This document shows, piece after piece, positions 26,439-33,900 of a DNA stretch of 39,523 nucleotides (the first letter of the stretch is position 1; each line of letters begins with the position of its first letter). Both the position numbers and the translations under genes were made by a program. The notes beneath the pieces are model-generated. The model ran no database searches, was not told the DNA's origin, and saw only the letters and a list, made by a program, of their open reading frames with translations. Location: positions 1 to 39,523 of the forward strand of contig JABIGM010000022.1 in the NCBI GenBank assembly GCA_018650165.1. The letters are read 5' to 3'. The DNA is from Methanobacteriota archaeon. Lineage in GTDB: Archaea > Thermoplasmatota > Poseidoniia > Poseidoniales > Poseidoniaceae.

Positions 26439-27416
26439 TCATGGGCGATTCGTCCATGGCATCATGAATGCCTTGGCGACTTGGGTACCGATGGTTGGAT
26501 TCTCTTTGAGACGACGAATTGAGTATTCATACCATTTCTCCCCATATGGTATGTAAACACGCGTCGGATGTCCTTTTGCTCGTAACTTACGACGAAGTGG
26601 CCCCCTAACACCGAGTAGCATTTGGAATTCATAGCCAGGGCCTTTGCCGATGCGCTCCTTTCCAGAATTGGTCCGAGGGTCCAATCCATTGGGGCCCATA
26701 CCACGAGATGAAAGTGCCTCAAGAGCGTGGTTGATTACCGGATGATCATGGCTTGCAATTCCAACATAGGCACCAGCATCTAACATTTCATCGATGCATG
26801 CATTTGTTGCTTTGATGATGGGCTGCCTATCTGTGTGAGAAATTTCAGAAGGTTCGAGGTATATTCCCTTGCAAATACGATAATCCGCATTCGGACCGAG
26901 TTTTTGTGCGATGCTTTTGATGTCATCTATTGTACGGAACAGGCGCGCTTGTAGAACGACACCCACGTTCGTCAAGCCCTTTTCGTGCATATCTAGCATA
27001 ACTTGTATCGTGTCATCTGTTACGCGGTGGTCTTCCATATCCAGCCGGACAAACATGTCATGATTATTAGCCATCGTTACCAATGCCTCAATATTTTCCA
27101 TTCCTTTTTCACTGTCCAATAATAATCCGAATGCAGTGGGCTTAATCGATAGATTAGCATCCAATTTATTCTCGGTTATGACTGTAATAACACGTTTGTA
27201 CTCTTCCAAAAAGAATGTTGCTTCGTCCATTGTTGTAATTTCTTCACCAAGAACATCGATTGTGAAACACGACCCTTCTTTTGACAATCTTTGCATTACT
27301 TTAGTCGCATCTGCCAGGGTCGGACCAGCCACATACCTTCGACTAACCCATCCTACAAACCAGCGTGGCATCCTTACGGTTATACCAACAACCATTCGTG
27401 AGAATAGCCCGACCAT
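26439..27416 (-). CDS. Proline dehydrogenase
   Basis: 325 residues. The family's TIM-barrel signatures are present: NLSIKPTAFGLLLD, FVRLDMEDHRVTDDT, VGVVLQARLFRTIDDI, RICKGIYLEPSEI and VGIASHDHPVINHAL. The C-terminal RVYIPYGEKWYEYSIRRLKE is the FAD/proline-binding end with its two arginines. It oxidises proline to pyrroline-5-carboxylate with FAD, passing electrons to the membrane. It is monofunctional; no P5C dehydrogenase is fused or adjacent. It fits amino-acid catabolism by a peptide-degrading heterotroph. A short dyad, TACCA-C-TGGTA, lies just upstream of the start at 27419-27429. Confidence 0.93.
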   Translation of the reverse strand: MVGLFSRMVVGITVRMPRWFVGWVSRRYVAGPTLADATKVMQRLSKEGSCFTIDVLGEEITTMDEATFFLEEYKRVITVITENKLDANLSIKPTAFGLLLDSEKGMENIEALVTMANNHDMFVRLDMEDHRVTDDTIQVMLDMHEKGLTNVGVVLQARLFRTIDDIKSIAQKLGPNADYRICKGIYLEPSEISHTDRQPIIKATNACIDEMLDAGAYVGIASHDHPVINHALEALSSRGMGPNGLDPRTNSGKERIGKGPGYEFQMLLGVRGPLRRKLRAKGHPTRVYIPYGEKWYEYSIRRLKENPTIGTQVAKAFMMPWTNRP

Positions 27417-27452
27417 GTTACCACTGGTAGTGTAGGCGATTCTTGACCGTTT

Positions 27453-28367
27453 TCATCCAATGATTTCTGAACTTTTGAGTAAAGGTATGCCTAAATCATC
27501 AAGAAGTTCTCTGATTGCTTGTCTTTGCCAGCCCTTGAAGGCCTTTTTATCCATACTGCAAATCAACTCCCCTCCGGGAAAGGCTAATGCGGTTGCTGCA
27601 AGCGCTTTGCGGATACTATTTTCCCACATCCCCCCAATATTACCGAATTCATCTTTTGTGAATGGTAGTGCGTAAGTTGCCAGCATATGTCCAATCCAAA
27701 TTCCTTCGTGTGAAGCCAAGAGGTTTCCACGGGGGGCATAATGTCCTCCGCCAAGTGTTACTACGACACGGCCTTGGCCGGCCCATCCTCCAAGTCCAGA
27801 GCCCCCATTCAAACCAAGGCCTCGATGGATAATTCCAGCAAGTAATTTGGCAGCACCTTTGTGCCCCCAAGTTTCAGCGGTTGAACCGATTTCAATGAAT
27901 AATGATGGTGTTTCAATCCATGGTCCATGGTGTGTGGTTTCGAGTGATAAACTAAATTCATCCAAATCACTTGCAACTATATTTAATTCACGCCACCACG
28001 CGCCAATACGCGGGTTTGGAGGTGGGCAATCTCCGGCACGCCCTCCATAATCGGGAATGGCATCAGTCGGAATTTGCATTGTCCCAATCGGGTGCAAGGT
28101 TAGCGATGCATTGCCACTAGCAGCCGAATGGCGTGAGGGGAAAATAATCTCATCCGGGACTTCACCCGTTGCCTTTGCCCATCTTTTGTCGAGATCATCT
28201 TCCCACAAACAACCATCATCTAACCACCAAATTCGTGCATTCTTGAAAGAATATGCAACTTGCCCTTCAACTGGATTAAGCGGGACCCAGTTTGCAAGTT
28301 TCATTAGTTCATGCGCTTGGTTAGTTGATGCGATATCGCCGCCGGATACAAGAATCAGACTGACCAT
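27453..28367 (-). CDS. dtdA: D-aminoacyl-tRNA deacylase, archaeal type
   Basis: 304 residues. Conserved DtdA/GEK1 signatures: SRHSAASGNASLTLHPIG, ETTHHGPWIETPSLFIEIGS, the run VVTLGGGHYAPRGN, and ASHEGIWIGHMLATYAL. Many conserved His residues suit its zinc-dependent hydrolysis of D-amino acids from tRNA, a quality-control step that complements AlaRS and other synthetases. It sits 36 bases upstream of the proline dehydrogenase gene on the same strand, so the two are probably one transcript. It diverges from the beta-propeller gene across 32 bp. Confidence 0.94.
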   Translation of the reverse strand: MVSLILVSGGDIASTNQAHELMKLANWVPLNPVEGQVAYSFKNARIWWLDDGCLWEDDLDKRWAKATGEVPDEIIFPSRHSAASGNASLTLHPIGTMQIPTDAIPDYGGRAGDCPPPNPRIGAWWRELNIVASDLDEFSLSLETTHHGPWIETPSLFIEIGSTAETWGHKGAAKLLAGIIHRGLGLNGGSGLGGWAGQGRVVVTLGGGHYAPRGNLLASHEGIWIGHMLATYALPFTKDEFGNIGGMWENSIRKALAATALAFPGGELICSMDKKAFKGWQRQAIRELLDDLGIPLLKSSEIIG

Positions 28368-28399
28368 GTTCAGGCGTAGAGTAGTGGACTATTGAAGGA

Positions 28400-29296
28400 A
28401 TGGTTCACAAGCCGAGTTCATGTCCCCGTTTCATGGAGACAGCACCTTGGCGTATTTTCCATCACAATGACCAAGAAATAATCATTGATGTGGATGGAGG
28501 AATTTCCATCGGCGGTCATACTACTCATCCGTTCCCATGTGAGATCACATTTGCATCACTGTGCGACAATGGCCTAGTTGCTACATGGGTTGACCATGAT
28601 TTACGTTTGGCGCGCATGGCGTTTATTTCACTGGATGAACCCCTCCAAGAAGGTGCAACTAAGGCACAACTGCGGTTGAAGAGAGATAGTACAATGGTTG
28701 CTGGGTCTAAATGGTGCCACATTATTGATTCAGAACCTTTGGCTGTCGAAGCTGAAGATGACAAGATTGTTTTTGCACTTTGGGCAAGAGGAATATACTG
28801 TATTGACTCATCTGCCAATGAATTATGGCGAATCCCATTATCCACTAATGTGGGTAAATCACCGCCTCGCTCAAACGAAATAACATCATTAAATATTGAC
28901 GGGGACAGTGTGGTTGTGTGGTCCCGTGGGGGCACATTTAGTCAGATATCAATGTTGAATGGAAAGCAATTAAGTCAAGGTGAACTTGGTGTCCCCTGTG
29001 ATATTGAAAATGTGTTTAATCACGGTGATAGATTTCTAATCTCATCGAAGGATGGATGGATTTGGGAATTTAGAGATGAGGAAATCACAGTAGCAAGGAA
29101 GTTACGTGGAACCATACAAGATGCCGCTTTTGATGGCGACGATTGGCGGATAATTTCTTGGAGAGAGGATCTGATGTTACTTGGTGAATCACAAACACGT
29201 GCCGATTTAGGCGTACAAATATTCCAAAACGATGGAGAATGGTTAGTCATTGACAACCAAGGGCAAAGTAGCCCCCATATGCCTGATAAGAACTAA
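28400..29296 (+). CDS. Cytosolic beta-propeller-like protein
   Basis: 298 residues from ATG 28400, preceded by GAAGGA at very short spacing; ATG 28433 is an alternative. Repeated beta-strand units of the type D-x-I-V-F-A-L-W-A-x-G-I-Y-C-I-D, then D-S-V-V-V-W-S-R-G-G-T-F-S-Q-I and D-R-F-L-I-S-S-K-D-G-W-I-W-E-F, look like WD40/PQQ-type propeller blades. No signal peptide. Function not recognisable; possibly a scaffold. The stop at 29294-29296 is immediately followed by the end of rps27ae on the other strand. Confidence 0.72.
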   Translation: MVHKPSSCPRFMETAPWRIFHHNDQEIIIDVDGGISIGGHTTHPFPCEITFASLCDNGLVATWVDHDLRLARMAFISLDEPLQEGATKAQLRLKRDSTMVAGSKWCHIIDSEPLAVEAEDDKIVFALWARGIYCIDSSANELWRIPLSTNVGKSPPRSNEITSLNIDGDSVVVWSRGGTFSQISMLNGKQLSQGELGVPCDIENVFNHGDRFLISSKDGWIWEFRDEEITVARKLRGTIQDAAFDGDDWRIISWREDLMLLGESQTRADLGVQIFQNDGEWLVIDNQGQSSPHMPDKN

Positions 29297-29467
29297 TCAC
29301 TCATTGGTTTGCGTAAAGCCACAGCGACCACAAGATTTGCGATCTGAGTGAACAGCAAGGAAAACTCCAGGGCCACATTGTGGACAGAACTCAGCCTTAC
29401 GTACTAGTGAACCATCTTCGACAGAGTACTTTGACCACTTTGCTCCAGCATTAGGACCATCGGACAT
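29297..29467 (-). CDS. rps27ae: 30S ribosomal protein S27ae
   Basis: 56 residues, ATG 29467 to TGA 29297-29299. The zinc ribbon of S27ae is complete: [17 protein letters not shown] then CGRCGF, with Lys-Trp near the N-terminus ([10 protein letters not shown]). It binds the head of the small subunit. Its ATG overlaps the S24e stop as TGATG, so it is translated by coupling at the end of the rpo7–spt4–rps24e–rps27ae operon, where this gene pair is conserved in archaea. Confidence 0.95.
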   Translation of the reverse strand: MSDGPNAGAKWSKYSVEDGSLVRKAEFCPQCGPGVFLAVHSDRKSCGRCGFTQTNE

Positions 29468-29838
29468 CAAGCCTCACCTCCTTTCTCTTCTTCTTCTGCA
29501 GGTGCTTCTTCAGCAGGTGCTTCTTCGGCAGGTGCTTCTTCAGCAGGCGTTGCATTGGAAGTACGCATGCCTTCATAGCGTGCAAGCATGTAATCTGGTT
29601 CAACTTTCATAGATTTTTCATCGGAATAAACAATACCAAGTCCAGTTGTTGAACCTGTTCCGAATCTTGTATTGACATTCTTAATCACTATCAAATCACG
29701 GTTAGACCCCGGTTCAATTGATGCAATGGCATTTAGCATATTTTGACGAGAGGGAGTCGCTGCACCTTCATGGTTCCAGCGGAATTCGATTTCTACGCGG
29801 TTAAGCAGTGGGTTTTCTTTACGGTCAATTATTTCCAT
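29467..29838 (-). CDS. rps24e: 30S ribosomal protein S24e
   Basis: 123 residues, with GGAGG 8 bases before ATG 29838. The S24e core is clear: [19 protein letters not shown], then [13 protein letters not shown], and [27 protein letters not shown]. The C-terminus beyond about residue 98 is not part of the usual fold: it is a tandem Ala-Pro-Ala-Glu-Glu run ending in Glu/Lys/Gly, giving an acidic tail on a ribosomal protein, encoded by a 15-bp DNA repeat (29498-29547). Confidence 0.95.
   Translation of the reverse strand: MEIIDRKENPLLNRVEIEFRWNHEGAATPSRQNMLNAIASIEPGSNRDLIVIKNVNTRFGTGSTTGLGIVYSDEKSMKVEPDYMLARYEGMRTSNATPAEEAPAEEAPAEEAPAEEEEKGGEA
29498..29547 (-). repeat. 15-bp tandem repeat encoding the APAEE tail of S24e
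   Basis: The plus-strand unit GCAGGTGCTTCTTCA begins at 29498, 29513 and 29528 (the middle copy differs only in its last base), with a partial fourth at 29543. In gene sense it encodes Glu-Glu-Ala-Pro-Ala. Copy number may vary between strains. Confidence 0.85.
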
Positions 29839-29851
29839 ATTAATTCCTCCT

Positions 29852-30055
29852 TCAACGACTATTTACTTTGAGTGCGTAGTTCCCTGGCACTTCGATTTTT
29901 AGACGACTTGCAATTTCTGAACGTGTTGGGTCCATAACTACGACATACCCGCTCCAATCAGAGGATACTGGTGCAGAAGGGTGGCGTGTACATTGGTCGA
30001 TACCATCTGCGAGAATCAAGTGACATTCGCTGCATGCAAAGGGGTTCTTAGCCAT
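29852..30055 (-). CDS. spt4: Transcription elongation factor Spt4
   Basis: 67 residues, with AGGAGTGA upstream of ATG 30055. The fold matches archaeal Spt4/RpoE'': SDWSGYVVVMDPTRSEIA and VPGNYALKV. It pairs with Spt5 to keep RNA polymerase processive. The zinc site reads C8-x2-C11-x10-C22-x2-H25 where most members have four cysteines, so the last ligand appears to be histidine. It lies between rpo7 and rps24e as in many archaea. Confidence 0.94.
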   Translation of the reverse strand: MAKNPFACSECHLILADGIDQCTRHPSAPVSSDWSGYVVVMDPTRSEIASRLKIEVPGNYALKVNSR

Positions 30056-30071
30056 TCAAATCACTCCTAAT

Positions 30072-30623
30072 TCAGTTTTGGTCCTCGTGGATCCATTCGT
30101 GACTGCCAAGTCCGCTCTGCTTGCAAGTCAATCCGATCTTGGAGCGACGTGGGTCACTCGTATCAGGGGAAAGGGAAACAATACGTGCTCTAACTGAACT
30201 ACCTACACCCAGTTTACGACCACTTTGGCGACCTTCAAGAACACCCATGCCAGCATTGATATCAACATGGTCTTCCATAATTTGGGACTTGTGCAGAAGT
30301 GCTTCCATAGGGCCGATTCGGACGAACGCTCCGAAATCATTGACTTCGGAAACAGCTCCTTCAACAACTTCGTAATCCTCGATACAGAATAGCACCGCAT
30401 CGAAACGAACTTCTTGGTATATTGCTCCGTCACCATGAATAATTCTTCCACGACCAATTGGTTCGTGGTTTGAAGTTACAAGAACAAACTGGTTATCATC
30501 ATCAAAACGACCTTCGAAAGCAGAAGCCGCTAGGCGGTCAATGTGTTCATTCAGTGACTTATCCTTACGGATGTATTCCGCAGGGATACGAATAGTGTCC
30601 TCCTTTGTGACAACTTTGTACAT
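30072..30623 (-). CDS. rpo7: DNA-directed RNA polymerase subunit Rpo7 (E')
   Basis: 183 residues, ATG 30623 preceded by GGCGGTGA. The N-terminal RNP-like domain (MYKVVTKEDTIRIPAEY, then LVTSNHEPIGRGRIIHGDGA) is followed by an S1 domain (VEGAVSEVNDFGAFVRIGPMEALLHKSQI). It forms the RNA polymerase stalk with Rpo4. It is the first gene of the rpo7–spt4–rps24e–rps27ae operon. The region upstream (30624-30742) contains several hairpins in the same sense. Confidence 0.96.
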   Translation of the reverse strand: MYKVVTKEDTIRIPAEYIRKDKSLNEHIDRLAASAFEGRFDDDNQFVLVTSNHEPIGRGRIIHGDGAIYQEVRFDAVLFCIEDYEVVEGAVSEVNDFGAFVRIGPMEALLHKSQIMEDHVDINAGMGVLEGRQSGRKLGVGSSVRARIVSLSPDTSDPRRSKIGLTCKQSGLGSHEWIHEDQN

Positions 30624-30636
30624 ATTTTTTCACCGC

Positions 30637-30742
30637 CTCGGGCTTCTCCATCCGAGTTACTGCAGGTAGGACGATTGAGGCTTAGTTGCCTCATCCGTCC
30701 TTCACCGGCATGTGCCTCGGGAGAGAAGTGTGACCGAAGTCA
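30637..30742 (-). ncRNA. Structured leader or small RNA upstream of rpo7
   Basis: In rpo7 sense three hairpins follow one another. TGAC-TTCG-GTCA (30731-30742) has a cUUCGg tetraloop. A 13-position stem (30669-30700) has arms GGACGGATGAGGC and GCCTCAATCGTCC, with loop AACTAA, one A·A mismatch and one G·U pair. CTCGG/CCGAG (30637-30656) ends 14 bases before the ATG. A TATA-like TTCAAATAG lies further up (30763-30771). The tetraloop and G·U pair favour this strand. It may be a 5' leader controlling the operon. Archaeal SRP or RNase P RNA hallmarks were not found. Confidence 0.4.
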
Positions 30743-30826
30743 TCCACGCCACCATCGACCCCTATTTGAATGATACGCCCCGTAATCGAGGTCCTGTTCG
30801 CTTAACAAGCCCCGATTTTGGCTAAG

Positions 30827-30834
30827 AATATAAG
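30827..30834 (+). promoter_or_regulatory. TATA-like box of the 1843-residue surface protein gene
   Basis: AATATAAG, an archaeal box-A-like element. A transcription start 25-30 bases downstream would fall at about 30856, so the hairpin at 30855-30871 would form the extreme 5' end of the transcript. Assigned by eye. Confidence 0.4.
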
Positions 30835-30854
30835 GTCTAGATATCGCTTTCTCA

Positions 30855-30871
30855 TGGGCCCGTAGGGCCCA
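30855..30871 (+). promoter_or_regulatory. CC-RTA-GG hairpin upstream of the 1843-residue surface protein
   Basis: TGGGCCC-GTA-GGGCCCA, a perfect 7-bp stem with a GTA loop, 51 bases before the ATG at 30923. One of the four related elements described in this window. Confidence 0.58.
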
Positions 30872-30922
30872 AAGCCATAACAACCTTGTACTACCCGATA
30901 ATTACCTATGGAGCAAGTGCCG

Positions 30923-33900
30923 ATGCGAATTCGGGCATTTCTAATGCTGTTCATTCTGCTTGCATCTACCATTGTAATTCCAACTCCAACTTCGGCTGAT
31001 GAAGAGGAGGATTCCGCATGGGACCCACTATGGCAGCCCTGGGCACAATATGGAAGAGAACCGGGGCATTCTCGTGAATTGCCCGAACATGGCGATTCAG
31101 GATTGATGACAATTGAAACTCCAGCCATTAACTGGGTAGCCTTTGATTCGGGGGATGGAGCAGATGGATATGGAGTTGCAATCGCCGACATGTCATACTC
31201 TATCGCATCACCATCTGGTGCCAAAGAAAGATGTGGAGAAAATCATCTCTTCGCTGTTTTGACCTATACGGATAACTCAGAACGACACCTTGCGATTGTT
31301 GAAGGAGACACTGCAAAAATTGCATGGGAAGTTAATCTCGGCGATACAGACATTATCCGTTCAACTCCAATAATCGTTGATGTTGACCAAGATTCTAGGC
31401 CCGAAATCGCAATTGTTTATGATACGGATAGTGCACTCAATGTAGATCTGTGGTCCCCAGATATGACTTGTGATGAATCAGGGTGGGCTGCGTCGGGCCA
31501 TTCAAACGAGAAGGTTTGGTCATGGTCTGATCCAGATTTGCGTATAGGTATCGGAACTGCTCATTTTTGGACAGGAGGATATGAGGCCGTAACTCAGCCC
31601 CTGTTAGCGGACTTGTCCCTAGATGGTAGCCCGGAATTAGTAATATCTGCTGTTGATACTTCGACAAATGATCCAACCGTGGTGGCAATTCCACTTGGAC
31701 TTCAGACACCAGAGGAAAACTGGAAAGTTGCATTAGATAGAGGAACTCACCCATCTGACCCTGCATTTGCAGCCTTGGATGATAACAGTGGAGCTGTTGT
31801 TCTGACAACTGCCGATGAGAATAGTGGTAACATTTGGATTTGGCGTATTGATGGCGCTACGGGGTCACTCGATTGGGAACGTGTATCGATTCAGGGAACT
31901 GATGATGATGATGATACACCCCGGATTAGATTACCTGGGCCTGTAATTACACAACTGGATTCTGATGCGGCACCAGAAATGATTCTGACATTGCCTGCTG
32001 ATGCGAATCAAGGAACAGATGGGATGGGGGCCCAATTTGTCGGAATGGAATTAACCAGCACAAATGAAATATGGAGATTTAGAGCGAAAAACGGCTATGC
32101 TGATGCTGAACCTCTTGCTGTAGATACAACTGGTGATGGGATTACTGACCGTGTTTGTTGGGTCACTTGGTACTCAACAGGTGCAGGGACCACTAATCGA
32201 GAAGGCCTTACCGGTTGTCATGACATTACCATCGAGCCTCCATTTAGAGAATGGACAAGAGTTTTACAAAGCGGAGGGGGAACTAACGATGGTGAAATCG
32301 CGGTCTCACCACCGATCTCAATTGATTTAGATGGTGAAGATGAACCTGAATTGCTGGTTGCCTATGGGCAGCGTATTTTCGCATTTGATGGAAATACTGG
32401 TACTTCGGCTGATATAGGTTCAGGCTGGTCTGCACCTATCGATGTCCCGCACACAACATGGGCTGCACCTGCGATAGCCGATATGGACGGAGATGGCTAT
32501 CTCGACATCCTAGTGGGTGATGCTTTGATTAGTGAAGCAAAGGCCGACATTGCACCTTTAGCAGATGGCAGGGGGATTGGTTTTACTCCAACAGACCCGG
32601 ACCCTGGAGAAATGGTCACGATTTCAGGCCAATATTCCAATATTGGTGTTGTAGATACTGATGAACCAGTTGATGCAGTCCTAATGCTAGACGGGGTTGA
32701 AATCGAGCGCCATCGAGTAAATGTTGCAGAAGCGATTTCGCCATCTGGTGAAGGAGGACCGATTACTTTTAGCGTCGATGTTGAGGCAACGCTGGGAGTG
32801 CATACTGTCGAACTATTGCTCGACATAAACGATAATTTAACTCAAACTAGAGATGATAATGACAACTATAGTACAACATTGGTAGTACTAGAGCCATATG
32901 TTGCACAAATTCAGACCCCTGTTGAAATCTCTCGGGCTTTGCCGGGAACCTCACAAATTGTTGATATCACAGTGACTAGTTTAGGAAGTAGGAATGCTGC
33001 GTGGACTCTAGATTACGATGACAGCCAATTAGAAGATGGTTGGGCGTTTTATCCAGTTAATTCTGCTGAACTTTCATTGAACCTTGTACGAGATGTTCCA
33101 CAAGTCGTACAGTTCGAATTCTCAGTCCCTCTGGATGCGATGGGTTCCGATGATGCTCAAATTCAATTAAGTCTAGTATTAGACCAAAACCAAAGCGTCT
33201 CGTCTTCGGTTACGCTACCGCTCGAAGTTGAGCGAACACGTGGGCTGTCATTACAAGGGTCCACAGGACTCCCACTCGGTATCGGATATGGGGAGCCGGG
33301 AGATGTGGCTCATGTTTGGCTACTTGTAGAAAATGTTGGCAATGCGCAAGAGACTACTGAGATGCAGTGGTCTTCAAACACATGGAGTGCGGATACAACT
33401 ATTGTAGACTATTCTGGTACAACGCAATGGGGGATTGAACTCGACCCAAGTGCTAAGGAAGAATATCTAATCGAATTTGAGATCCCTAGTTCTAAATCGC
33501 TGGGTGAGTCAACCTCTGCAACCCTAACATTGTGCATTGGTTCTGGCAATGAAGAAATTTGTGAGGATTTCACAGTGACTGTTTTTGCCAGTAATGTTTC
33601 TAGTGATATCCCACACATCAGGACAGTCCCCACATCGGGATTGACGTGGGACATCAGTTCCAACTTTGTGGGCACCACCCTTCAATGGGACATGTCTGAA
33701 GCTAGTATGCTCAAGGAAAACTGGAATTGGAGTGCAAGCGGTGACTTAAGTATCAATGGAACCATGCTAGAGATGTCTGGCCAAGAGGGGCAATTACACC
33801 TCGATTTACCGTTGAATGCTCCTCCTATGCGCCATTATTTCAACCAAAGTGAAGAGAATTTAGTATTTTCAGACTTCTCAATCTCATTACACATCTTGCA

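Noticed and set aside
30640..30742. Possible SRP RNA or RNase P RNA.
   Set aside because: It is too short and lacks the GGAAGG-type SRP helix 8 and the conserved RNase P core; kept only as a structured leader candidate.
30623..30760. Short open frames upstream of rpo7, for example 17 codons starting with ATG-GTG-GCG.
   Set aside because: No conserved features; the frames overlap the hairpins and could arise by chance.
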